From contig NZ_JAJFOW010000003.1 in NCBI RefSeq assembly GCF_020731285.1, positions 62,001 through 126,000 of the forward strand: DNA of 64,000 nucleotides, written 5' to 3'. This document shows, piece after piece, positions 25,493 through 33,277 of the stretch (its first letter is position 1; each line of letters opens with the position of its first letter). This DNA is from Cohnella baijiui (GTDB lineage: Bacteria > Bacillota > Bacilli > Paenibacillales > Paenibacillaceae). A program made the translations under genes and the position numbers. Below the pieces are notes generated by a model, which saw only the letters and a program-made list of their open reading frames with translations, had not been told where the DNA came from and did not search any database.

Positions 25493-25753
25493 TTTGTCCA
25501 CGTTTTCGAGACGCTTTGTGGCACTAGGTAAAGGTGATGGATAATGCCATAACCCTTGATTTTATAAGGCTTTTCGCGGTCTTTTGGTTCTCCTAAAGGG
25601 ACATGCTTTCCGCCTGCTTCCCTTTAGCGCGAAAGCTTCGATTTCCAGCATCGATACAGTACCGTAAGCTAAGAAATCGGCTCGATCCTAGTAATCTCTC
25701 GCAAACTTTTGGTATAATATTCGAGTACAACAGACTTGGGTGGGGAAGTATCG

Positions 25754-25768
25754 CCTCCAGAGTGGAGG
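25754..25768 (+). promoter_or_regulatory. hairpin masking the toxin ribosome binding site
   Basis: CCTCCA (25754-25759), loop GAG, TGGAGG (25763-25768). The right arm is the ribosome binding site of the small toxin-like gene at 25777. Such pairing is common in type I toxin mRNAs. TATAAT at about 25715-25720 is a good -10 box for this transcript. Confidence 0.6.
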
Positions 25769-25776
25769 TGATGCTC

Positions 25777-25857
25777 ATGCAATTTTCGTTGACAGAAGTG
25801 ATCATGCTAGGCATGTTTTTGCTGGCCCTGCTCACATATCTGAAAAAACGAAAATAA
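25777..25857 (+). CDS. putative holin-like type I toxin (26 aa)
   Basis: A 26-residue peptide, MQFSLTEVIMLGMFLLALLT then YLKKRK: one membrane helix with a basic tail. This is the pattern of the short 'putative holin-like toxin' peptides of Paenibacillus and Bacillus, which act as type I toxins controlled by antisense RNA. GGAGGTG lies about 8 bases upstream. A second in-frame ATG at 25771 would put the binding site too close. The RBS hairpin and the terminator directly after the gene support a small self-contained unit. An antisense RNA is expected but not seen directly. Confidence 0.6.
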   Translation: MQFSLTEVIMLGMFLLALLTYLKKRK

Positions 25858-25893
25858 CCCGCCCAGGTTAGCGCCAAGGGAACGGGTTATTTT
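25851..25893. terminator. terminator of toxin unit
   Basis: AAAATAACCCG (25851-25861) and CGGGTTATTTT (25883-25893) are perfect complements; symmetric A and T tracts let it work in both directions, fitting a toxin mRNA overlapped by an antisense RNA. Confidence 0.8.
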
Positions 25894-26489
25894 CTCTAAC
25901 TTCTTTGGAGGTTTCCCACCCAAAATGTTGTGCAGGGAGTCGGAAGGCCGTCCGGCTCCTTTTTCTATCCTAATCATAACACGACTATTTCATTCATGCA
26001 ATTTACCTTTCGTCGTAATCCATCCATTTTCCATCGATATTGCCCCCCTCCCCCTTAATGCAGAAAGCAACAGCCATCCTTCGTAAAACTGACGATGCCC
26101 CTCGACTTCAAACCCTACTGCCTTGTTCCAACAAATAATTTATTGTCAGAGAGTCCGATTTTACATGAAAAATGAAATGAATAGTAGAGGGAAAGTTTCG
26201 TTGCCCTCCGTGCCCCTTGAAAATTTTATAGCATCTGATCCGGTACTTTCCCCGCATACCTGTACAAGGTTAGCCAATTTGCAGGTGCGCCATGACCACT
26301 TCGCCTGTTCTTTTTTCAGAAAACACTGGAAAGATGAATGGCGGAGAGCGAGCGATTTTGCCATGCAATTATAAATGGTGGTTCCATTTATGGCGATGAC
26401 ACATGCGGAGGGATAATGATACTTCCGTCCAGCCACAGCTCATCGCAATGGGGGCGGCTTCCAGAGATCCTGGGAGAGGTGAGAATCCT

Positions 26490-26531
26490 ATGGGAGCGGC
26501 GACACCACCGTTCATCGGATTGGATATTTAA
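26490..26531 (+). other. possible 13-residue leader peptide
   Basis: AGAGGTGAGAATCCT precedes ATG at 26490; the ORF encodes MGAATPPFIGLDI and is followed after 27 bases by a strong terminator hairpin. This is a leader-peptide plus attenuator layout ahead of the recombinase unit. Its regulatory role is inferred only. Confidence 0.35.
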
Positions 26532-26558
26532 ATCGAGAAACCAAAACAGAGGCGGAGT

Positions 26559-26597
26559 GCAGAGATGTGCATGATGCTGTAGCACATCTCTGCTTTT
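26559..26597 (+). terminator. perfect 12-bp hairpin terminator
   Basis: GCAGAGATGTGC (26559-26570) and GCACATCTCTGC (26582-26593) followed by TTTT. It lies between the possible leader peptide and the recombinase genes. Confidence 0.75.
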
Positions 26598-26641
26598 CGC
26601 TGTTTCTTGAAACGTAGGTGAACCGTATGGGAGGTTAGTTT

Positions 26642-26788
26642 ATGCAGCATAAGGTAATTCGATATAGCATGCAAATCGCGATGCTGAGACAATTGTTAGC
26701 TTTGTCGCTGATAAACGAGCATGAGTTTCATGTATTAAAAAACAAAACCATGAGAGACTATGGTATCCAATCTGACCTTACCTCTTGA
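26642..26788 (+). CDS. small SHOCT-like protein preceding the recombinase
   Basis: A 48-residue protein (MQHKVIRYSMQIAMLRQLLA, then LINEHEFHVLKNKTMRDYGI). GGGAGG lies upstream of the ATG. Short proteins of this design, with a helix ending in an LI.E.E(F/Y) turn, are often coded just before large serine recombinases in Firmicutes elements and resemble SHOCT domains. It may assist recombination or regulation; no direct evidence here. Confidence 0.55.
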   Translation: MQHKVIRYSMQIAMLRQLLALSLINEHEFHVLKNKTMRDYGIQSDLTS

Positions 26789-26864
26789 TTCGCACCTTTG
26801 TTAATCAAACGAAAATTTATTACGCTGTAAGCGTCATAAATGCGAATCAAAGGAGGAACTCATC

Positions 26865-28757
26865 ATGTCTATTGCAGTTGAAGTCATTAAGGCAAATCGA
26901 AAACTGTCAGATCGCACTGGAGGAAAATCGGAAATTCTTCGTGTTGCTCCGTATGCCAGAGTGAGTACAGACACCGAAGAGCAGTTAAGCAGCTATAAAT
27001 CACAGGTCTCCTACTATACGGAAATGATTAATCAACGCAGTGATTGGATATTGGTTGACATCTATGCGGATGAAGCCATTACGGGAACACAGGTAAAGAA
27101 GCGCGATGACTTTCAACGGTTAATTTCCGATTGTTTGAATGGAAAGATTGATATGGTTATAACCAAATCCATATCGAGATTCGCAAGAAATACAGTAGAT
27201 ACGTTAAGGTATGTTCGGATGCTTAAAGAAAAAAATGTTGCCGTATTTTTTGAAAAAGAAAATATCAATACCCTTACAATGGACGGTGAATTGTTACTCA
27301 CCATTTTGAGTTCTGTCGCGCAGCAAGAAGTTGAGAATATCTCATCGAACGTCAAAAGAGGACTAAAGATGAAGATGAGCCGCGGCGAACTGGTAGGCTT
27401 TCAAAGCTGTCTTGGATATGACTACGACCCTGTTACGAAGCGGATAACGATTAACGAAGATGAGGCTGAAATTGTACGTTACATTTTTGATCGTTATATT
27501 TCGGGCATTGGCGCGTATATGATTGCGAAAGAATTGACTGAACTGGAACGCAAAACAAAGCGTGGAAATATCGAATGGTGTGATACAAGCGTTTTAGGTA
27601 TCATTAAGAATGAGAAGTATAAGGGCGACGTTCTTCAAGGAAAGACCTTTACGCTCGACCCTATCTCTAAACGAAGACTTGATAACCGTGGAGAAGAAGA
27701 TCAGTATTATATAAAAAATCATCACGTGCCGATTGTCACCGAGGAAGTTTTTGAAAAGGCTCAGGACATACTTCACCGCCGTGGGGAAATTCGCAGCAAG
27801 TTGGATGCAGGCGGAAAACGGGAAAAATACAGCAGAAAGTTTGCTTTCAGCAGCATGCTGGAATGTGCTTTCTGCGGCGGTCATTTTTCCCGGCGGAGCT
27901 GGAATAGCGGGACAACGCATGAAAAGACGATATGGCAATGTTCAACCAACACGAAGAAGGGAAAGAAATATTGTCCTCATAGCAAGGGGATTGAAGAAAA
28001 GATTGTTGAAGGTGCTTTTGTTGAGACGTACAATTTAGTTTGCGACAACCATAAAGATGTGTTGGACGAGCTTTTAGTAAGAGCGGAATCTGTCCTGATC
28101 GAGCAGAACAGCCAAAAACAGTTGACTAAAATTATCAACGAAATTCAGGCTCTTGAGAATAAGCGTTGCAATTTGATCGACTTGCATCTGGATGACAAGA
28201 TAGATCGTCCAACATATGAGCATAAGTATGCAGAACTTGAATCGCTCTTGAACGAACTGCTTGACGAAAGAGCGAAATTAGAGGAAGCTGCACAAGATGA
28301 AGTCGATGTTGAGAAAAGGATAACCCATTTTCGCCAAGTGCTTCGGTCGAATACGGTTCTGCCTACGTTTGATCGAAGCGTACTTGAAAGTGTTGTCGAT
28401 AAAATCCTGGTTGGAGAAAAATGTGATGATGGCAGCACTAATCCGTACAAACTAACGTTTATATACAAAACAGGCTTTAAGAGCAGCGTCCAAGCTCAGA
28501 CGAAGGTTCAGAATCAAAAAAAGCCTTCAATAAATGAGGGGAGTGATCCATGTTCCTATTCCCAGCACAACACATGTGGAGTGCGTGGTGGGGCTATGTC
28601 GAGTCGATACCTAGATGTCTATAGTTTTCAGCATTCGGCTAAGTATTTCTCCTTTGTACAGGATGACGGTGACTATAAAAATAAGGTGTTGCGCGATACA
28701 ATTAAGGTTTCGGTTGTTTTGGATTTGAAATGGGTAGATATGACAAGCGATTTTTAG
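26865..28757 (+). CDS. large serine recombinase
   Basis: A 630-residue site-specific recombinase of the serine integrase family. The resolvase domain (about 25-170) has the nucleophile Ser in YARVSTDTEEQLSSYKSQV and R/K motifs in MVITKSISRFARNTVD. The Recombinase domain (about 195-310) and a zinc ribbon (CAFCGGHFSRR, then WQCSTN and CPHSKG, about 345-390) follow, then a coiled coil. The last 70 residues after the usual end contain PCSYSQHNTCGVRGG, coded by a 45-bp motif repeated at 36465. AGGAGG precedes the ATG. It may have mobilised the element or either cargo and looks intact. Confidence 0.92.
   Translation: MSIAVEVIKANRKLSDRTGGKSEILRVAPYARVSTDTEEQLSSYKSQVSYYTEMINQRSDWILVDIYADEAITGTQVKKRDDFQRLISDCLNGKIDMVITKSISRFARNTVDTLRYVRMLKEKNVAVFFEKENINTLTMDGELLLTILSSVAQQEVENISSNVKRGLKMKMSRGELVGFQSCLGYDYDPVTKRITINEDEAEIVRYIFDRYISGIGAYMIAKELTELERKTKRGNIEWCDTSVLGIIKNEKYKGDVLQGKTFTLDPISKRRLDNRGEEDQYYIKNHHVPIVTEEVFEKAQDILHRRGEIRSKLDAGGKREKYSRKFAFSSMLECAFCGGHFSRRSWNSGTTHEKTIWQCSTNTKKGKKYCPHSKGIEEKIVEGAFVETYNLVCDNHKDVLDELLVRAESVLIEQNSQKQLTKIINEIQALENKRCNLIDLHLDDKIDRPTYEHKYAELESLLNELLDERAKLEEAAQDEVDVEKRITHFRQVLRSNTVLPTFDRSVLESVVDKILVGEKCDDGSTNPYKLTFIYKTGFKSSVQAQTKVQNQKKPSINEGSDPCSYSQHNTCGVRGGAMSSRYLDVYSFQHSAKYFSFVQDDGDYKNKVLRDTIKVSVVLDLKWVDMTSDF
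28540..28584 (+). repeat. 45-bp imperfect direct repeat, copy A (candidate att site)
   Basis: Begins GGAGTGATCCATGTTCC and ends ACATGTGGAGTGC. It matches copy B (36465-36509) at about 34 of 45 positions in the same orientation, with the last 13 bases identical. It sits in the 3' end of the recombinase gene, where serine-integrase attachment sites are often found. Confidence 0.6.
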
Positions 28758-28876
28758 TTTATTAAGGGGAATAGAAACGAGTGTGAAGGAGGGTGCCTCA
28801 ATAGGTGCCTTCTTTATTTAGTTATGTACACAGACCCTAATCCGGTATTCTGACTTAAATCAGCAGAATACCGACA

Positions 28877-28922
28877 AGAAAGACCACCTTCAAAGCAAAA
28901 TGGAGATGGTCTGGTCTTTTCC
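28877..28922. terminator. convergent terminator
   Basis: AAAGACCA and TGGTCTTT arms with extra pairing separate the recombinase from the convergent ASCH gene. A further inverted repeat (GGTATTCTG/CAGAATACC) lies at about 28841-28872. Confidence 0.55.
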
Positions 28923-28924
28923 TA

Positions 28925-29299
28925 TTACACCGTAATATATGCAAATGATTGAGGAGGGGGGGATTGATATATATCAATTAACTTTTTATGCTCAGGATAT
29001 TGGTTATAGTTTTTAATCTTAATAGCATACCCCATTTCTTTGTTGTTGAAATAATTGAAAAAAAAATCCTCATCTACTCCTGCAAAAGATTTAGTTTCTT
29101 CCCACAATGAGTTAACGTCTTTACAAAGAATGTAGTCTACTTCAAACTCTCCGACAACTCTACTGACTGGCGTAGTGGCATAGACGATTATTGTAGAGAC
29201 ATCTTTCCGCTTAAATATAGTTCTTCTAAATTCATATTGCTTTTCACCCGAGACAATTAAATCAATAAACTCAGGCTTAATTGATAATAATACGTTCAT
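28925..29299 (-). CDS. ASCH domain protein
   Basis: A 124-residue protein of the ASCH (PUA-like, RNA-binding) fold: VLLSIKPEFIDLIVSGEKQY, EFRRTIFKRKDV, then VYATTPVSRVVGEFEVDYI are the family hallmarks. ASCH proteins may bind or modify RNA or nucleotides. It is the last gene of a three-gene minus-strand operon; its start lies 23 bases inside the preceding PIN/GNAT gene, so translation is coupled. Role in the operon is unknown. Confidence 0.85.
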   Translation of the reverse strand: MNVLLSIKPEFIDLIVSGEKQYEFRRTIFKRKDVSTIIVYATTPVSRVVGEFEVDYILCKDVNSLWEETKSFAGVDEDFFFNYFNNKEMGYAIKIKNYNQYPEHKKLIDIYQSPPPQSFAYITV

Positions 29300-30776
29300 C
29301 GACCTGCGCCTCCCGAATGATGTCCTTGAAATTCTGGTATGTTATTCTCATAAATCCTCTCGGGGCGGAATGAACATTTTGGATTACTCCTAACTCAATT
29401 AATCTTTTCATATTGATCCGTTTTGGAAAAGAATAAGAATATAAGAAATTTACAATGAAAGGGTTGCTCCTTTTGAAATGCCAAAATTCTAGCAGTTCCT
29501 TATCGTTAAAAACACTTCTTTTTTTACAGAGAGAGATGAATTGCTCCGGGTCAGCTATATTAGTAATCACACTTTCAACAATGCCAAGAGTCGTGACAAC
29601 ACTTGTGTAGTAACCTCCTGTCCTATAGAAGATAATTATATCCCCTGGACATAAATTTCTTTCCATTGAACGGGAGATAAATACTTTGCTAATTGCGTTT
29701 CTAAATGGTTCATTTTCAACATAATCCTTAGGTGATTCAGTTCGTAAGATAGAGTCTGGAAAGAGATTTGTATGATATTCTTGATAAATAGGTGCTAGAA
29801 ATATTTCTTTATTCGAGCTGACATATGGGAAAGTAAACTTTGGATTGCTATCATCAAACGCTGGCAAAAAATCGCGTGTATATACAAGTTCACTGCCATC
29901 TTTTAATCCATGTTTGGTAAAGCCATAGTCGGAAAGAAGGTTGATTAACCTAATTTGATCAATTGTTCTATCAAAAATAGTAACATAAATTTCGTCTACC
30001 CGTGCTTTTAGTGCATTATCTATAATAATTTTAATAAATCGTTCTCCGAGTTTGTAACCATTTAGAGTGACTTTAAATGTGCCTATTTTTAGCCTGCGTT
30101 TTTTGGCAAACGGGGGAGTAATATTACTGTAGTTTTCATTGGTTCCTTCAATTTTTAAATATAGGAAGGCGGAGATATTATCGTCAATTTTACATATATA
30201 GGCCGTTTCATCAGATTTTTTATTAAACCAATTTTCAAACCCAGAGTAATCTTCTTTTAAACTATAAAAAAAATCATCGTTAATATCAATATTGCCAAAG
30301 TACTCTTTTGTGACAGAGAGGATTTTGTACTGAATTAACTCAGGATGTTCGCTGGTAACCTTCTCTAAGAAGGAATCAATTGTAAACACTTTATCAGCAA
30401 ATTTAAGCCTTGCGGCTTTAAAATGCATTTTTCGGTCTTCCGTGATAAGAATATCAACTCTTCCTGCAATTAACTCGTTTAAAATTTTTGAATCGTTGAT
30501 ATCATTCGTATTCTTATCGTATTTTCGTGACAATTCCTGTAGTTGAGTATTCCAAGGTGCTTCAGTTTTTAAAAGATGATAGCTATTAAGTTTGATCAAC
30601 ATAGAATTGACTGTATTTTTATCTTTATGTTTTTGCAGCTCGCTAGCTGTAATCGGGTGCACACACTTAGTGTATTTTAATTTGTCGAGCCATCTAAATA
30701 AGATTCCAATTTCATTTTTTACAATTGAACTTGTTTCCCTATGTATAATTATGTTTGTATCTAATAAAACTCTCAT
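29277..30776 (-). CDS. PIN nuclease-GNAT-PUA/EVE-like fusion protein
   Basis: A 499-residue three-part protein. Residues 1-140 form a PIN ribonuclease domain (MRVLLDTNIII with Asp6; ITASELQKH; NDINDSKILNEL; DILITEDRKMH supply further acidic residues). Residues about 190-310 resemble a GNAT acetyltransferase (YTKYNGYKLGERFI-like core: VTLNGYKLGERFIKIIIDNA, then DYGFTKHG). Residues about 365-480 resemble an EVE/PUA-like module (CPGDIIIFYRTGGYYTSVVT, LGIVESV). Nuclease plus acetyltransferase plus RNA-binding module in one chain suggests an RNA-targeting toxin or a defence effector. The start overlaps the stop of the ATPase gene (TAATG). Confidence 0.75.
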   Translation of the reverse strand: MRVLLDTNIIIHRETSSIVKNEIGILFRWLDKLKYTKCVHPITASELQKHKDKNTVNSMLIKLNSYHLLKTEAPWNTQLQELSRKYDKNTNDINDSKILNELIAGRVDILITEDRKMHFKAARLKFADKVFTIDSFLEKVTSEHPELIQYKILSVTKEYFGNIDINDDFFYSLKEDYSGFENWFNKKSDETAYICKIDDNISAFLYLKIEGTNENYSNITPPFAKKRRLKIGTFKVTLNGYKLGERFIKIIIDNALKARVDEIYVTIFDRTIDQIRLINLLSDYGFTKHGLKDGSELVYTRDFLPAFDDSNPKFTFPYVSSNKEIFLAPIYQEYHTNLFPDSILRTESPKDYVENEPFRNAISKVFISRSMERNLCPGDIIIFYRTGGYYTSVVTTLGIVESVITNIADPEQFISLCKKRSVFNDKELLEFWHFKRSNPFIVNFLYSYSFPKRINMKRLIELGVIQNVHSAPRGFMRITYQNFKDIIREAQVDERIIIN

Positions 30777-31312
30777 TATATCACTCCCAGTTCGGTGATA
30801 ATATCATGTAATTTGAGTTTTGATTCAGGTGAAAAATCGAAAATAAAGAGCTGCTTGTCTAGTATTTCAGCTATCAACTTTGCATGCTTAATTTCTTCAT
30901 TTTGAAAAGATTCGACAAATAATGGAGAATAGTCGAGCTTATCCCTCATTTGAAGTCTATCTATAATTTTACTTACAGTGTCTACTACAACAATCAGTAA
31001 AATTGGATTAAGCCCAATAAATACCTCTTTAGGTATTCTTGATATGTTTTTTTTCTTATCAATTAAGCAAAAATGGCCATCAATAATATTAATTTTAGAA
31101 GTTACTTCTAATTGTTCAGTTCCTTGGATAAGAAAATTTTGATTCTCATCTATATCTGCGATCTGCTTGTTTGAAGTGAAGCTTTGTTTCTTCACGTCAG
31201 AAATGATTTTACTAGCTGAAAAAGAAGATAACGAGTACCTTTGAGAGAGTTCAGTGCAAATAGTTGTTTTTCCTACTCCATGTATTCCTCCCATAAAGAT
31301 GAGGTTTTTCAT
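30776..31312 (-). CDS. AAA/P-loop ATPase (kinase-like)
   Basis: A 178-residue P-loop protein with Walker A GGIHGVGKTTIC (about 8-19) and a nucleotide-kinase-like layout; NIIDGHFCLIDKK is a Walker B-like strand and VVDTVSKIIDRLQMRDK a lid-like region. It could phosphorylate a nucleotide or act as a sensor ATPase for the PIN/GNAT protein it is coupled to. It is the first gene of the operon, with a possible promoter at 31346-31374. Confidence 0.75.
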   Translation of the reverse strand: MKNLIFMGGIHGVGKTTICTELSQRYSLSSFSASKIISDVKKQSFTSNKQIADIDENQNFLIQGTEQLEVTSKINIIDGHFCLIDKKKNISRIPKEVFIGLNPILLIVVVDTVSKIIDRLQMRDKLDYSPLFVESFQNEEIKHAKLIAEILDKQLFIFDFSPESKLKLHDIITELGVI

Positions 31313-31345
31313 TTAATTCACCTCGCAATGTAACTCTAAATTTTT

Positions 31346-31374
31346 ATTATAGCATGTACACTCATTTACTGGAA
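31346..31374 (-). promoter_or_regulatory. candidate promoter of the PIN/ASCH operon
   Basis: On the minus strand TTCCAG, a 17-base spacer and TATAAT lie about 34 bases before the ATPase start. The -10 is perfect, the -35 weak. The gene at 31512 diverges, so 31313-31511 is a shared control region. Confidence 0.45.
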
Positions 31375-31511
31375 TTATTTTACTTGAGTGAGAGGGCGTG
31401 TAAATTGAGACTGTATAAATAGGAGTATAGTATGTATAATATAGGTGTTTAGCATCTTGTTTATACTTAATGAAATGTAGCATCGATGTTTGAGATAATG
31501 AGGTGTTAAAT

Positions 31512-32492
31512 TTGAGAAGTTTTGCTTTATGGTATTCATTACAAGATTCCAATCTTGAAAAAAACAAAGAGGCAACTGTACATATTAATTTATGGGACCA
31601 GAACAAAAAGAATAAGACTTATTGTTTTGACTTTGGTCTTTTGATTGAGGATGTTTCGAAAATCGATAAAGTCTTTCTGTATGCACCATTTAAGATGGAC
31701 ATGACTCAAATCTCTGATCTGGGGAGTGTAATCTCGAACAATCAATTGGTCAGTGCAATTTTTAATGAAGATTTTACTACTACTGAAGGTCAACCCAAAC
31801 GGTTGATTGTAAACGGTGTGAAAAATAAGCCGGATTTTATCATTTATTCCCTAGATAAAGAAGACCAACTTATACTTAGAAAATGTAAGAGCAGATCAGT
31901 TACTCCAGGTACGATAATTGAATTAGACATTAAAGGAATTAAACTAGATGTGATAACTAGATATTATTTTCGCTTCCGTTTAAAAGTGAACAGAAATGAT
32001 ATCGAGTTAATTAACGATGAAATTCAAGGAGTCAGCTTTTTTAATGACCATTTTACAAACACTGAAATTATCGATTTTAGATTAAATGATATTCGCAGTT
32101 GTAGCGAAGAGTTAAGGGAACAGTTTCAAAAAGGATATAGATTCAATTTTTTAGCAGTACACTATCTTATACTGAGAAATGCTAATGATGTAATTATACA
32201 GTATGGTAAAGAAATTAATAGTAGAATGTTGGAAAATGACCTGTGGAAAGATTATATAGAAGGTGTCGATTATAATATTATTGCGTATCATATGAAAAGT
32301 AAGGCTAAAGAAGTCAATGATCCTCAAACAGGCGAGACTTCAAAAAAATACGTTGAAGATTTTTCGGATTTATCACGATTTCAATATAAAAAAGGTACGA
32401 TATTTGTTGTTTTTTGTTACATAACAGGAATTGTTATTCTTGGGGCAATAGGTGGAGTGCTTGGCAATTGGGTGTCTCAGTTTCTTTTTTAA
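31512..32492 (+). CDS. unknown protein with C-terminal membrane anchor
   Basis: A 326-residue protein without a recognised domain. The first 290 residues are soluble alpha/beta (FALWYSLQDSNLEK; KTYCFDFGLLIEDVSKIDKV; FRFRLKVNRNDIELINDEIQ), and the last 30 form one membrane helix (GTIFVVFCYITGIVILGAIG). I chose TTG at 512 of this kilobase because GAGGTG sits 6 bases before it; a GTG nine bases earlier overlaps that site. A GNAT gene follows after 23 bases. Tail-anchored proteins in defence regions are often membrane effectors, but this one cannot be named. Confidence 0.55.
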   Translation: MRSFALWYSLQDSNLEKNKEATVHINLWDQNKKNKTYCFDFGLLIEDVSKIDKVFLYAPFKMDMTQISDLGSVISNNQLVSAIFNEDFTTTEGQPKRLIVNGVKNKPDFIIYSLDKEDQLILRKCKSRSVTPGTIIELDIKGIKLDVITRYYFRFRLKVNRNDIELINDEIQGVSFFNDHFTNTEIIDFRLNDIRSCSEELREQFQKGYRFNFLAVHYLILRNANDVIIQYGKEINSRMLENDLWKDYIEGVDYNIIAYHMKSKAKEVNDPQTGETSKKYVEDFSDLSRFQYKKGTIFVVFCYITGIVILGAIGGVLGNWVSQFLF

Positions 32493-32515
32493 TAAGTAAA
32501 AGGAGATGTTCTTCG

Positions 32516-33052
32516 GTGGAAGGGGACGTTGTTAAGAATGTTTTTCTTAGGATATCTGAAATAGAGCCGAGCGAATTAAGGAAGTATATTATTAGTGAAA
32601 TAGGCGAGAAGTCTAAAGATAAATTGTATAATTATTTGAAGGACTTGTCAGAAAGCTATCCGCAATTTGAAGAGTGGTTTTACAAAGTTGTGATCCCTGA
32701 AGTTGAAAACAAGAATGGAGAAAGGGAAATTATAGCTGTTCTTTCCGAGATTGAAGGAAATCCCCAAGCAATTCTTAGTGGAATTGCTATTCTAAAAAAA
32801 ACAAAGTTTGAAAAGAAAATTTGCACTTTTCGTGTACATGAAGATTTTAGAAATAAAGGAATAGGTACAGAGCTTTTTGAAAGGTGCTTTGAATATCTTG
32901 GCACAAAAAAACCAGTAATATCTATTTCGGAAGACCGAATTGAAATGTTCGGGTATCATATTGAAAAATACGAATTTGAAAAAACGCAAGAGCTTTGTGG
33001 GATATATAAACCTAATTCCATTGAATATGTTTTTAACGGTTACTTAAAATAA
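32516..33052 (+). CDS. GNAT family acetyltransferase
   Basis: A 178-residue protein. The GNAT acetyl-CoA site is seen in CTFRVHEDFRNKGIGTELFE (R-x2-G-I-G variant of the Q/RxxGxG/A loop), preceded by AILSGIAILKK and followed by HIEKYEF. The first 60 residues are a helical extension (EPSELRKYIISEIGEKSKDK). GTG start with AAAGGAG about 11 bases upstream. Pairs with the tail-anchored protein before it; substrate unknown. Confidence 0.75.
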   Translation: MEGDVVKNVFLRISEIEPSELRKYIISEIGEKSKDKLYNYLKDLSESYPQFEEWFYKVVIPEVENKNGEREIIAVLSEIEGNPQAILSGIAILKKTKFEKKICTFRVHEDFRNKGIGTELFERCFEYLGTKKPVISISEDRIEMFGYHIEKYEFEKTQELCGIYKPNSIEYVFNGYLK

Positions 33053-33277
33053 TTAAAGGTGGCAAGTTAAAACTTTAACTAACTTTTGAACGGTAGCGCC
33101 GCACTCTAAATCGAGTTGCAGCACTACCATTTTTGTTCTAAAGCTTATTATTGTAGGGACATTATATTAGTTCGCAGAGATTAATATGAAGAATTCGGTT
33201 ATTCATACATTCCGATATCATTTTTAACCGCTTCTAGTCTAATTCCCCGCAGCTTGCTGCGAGGCGCTTCATTTGAA

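Noticed and set aside
26123..26374. 83-codon plus-strand ORF in the gap before the recombinase
   Set aside because: No binding site, no domain; probably degraded element DNA.
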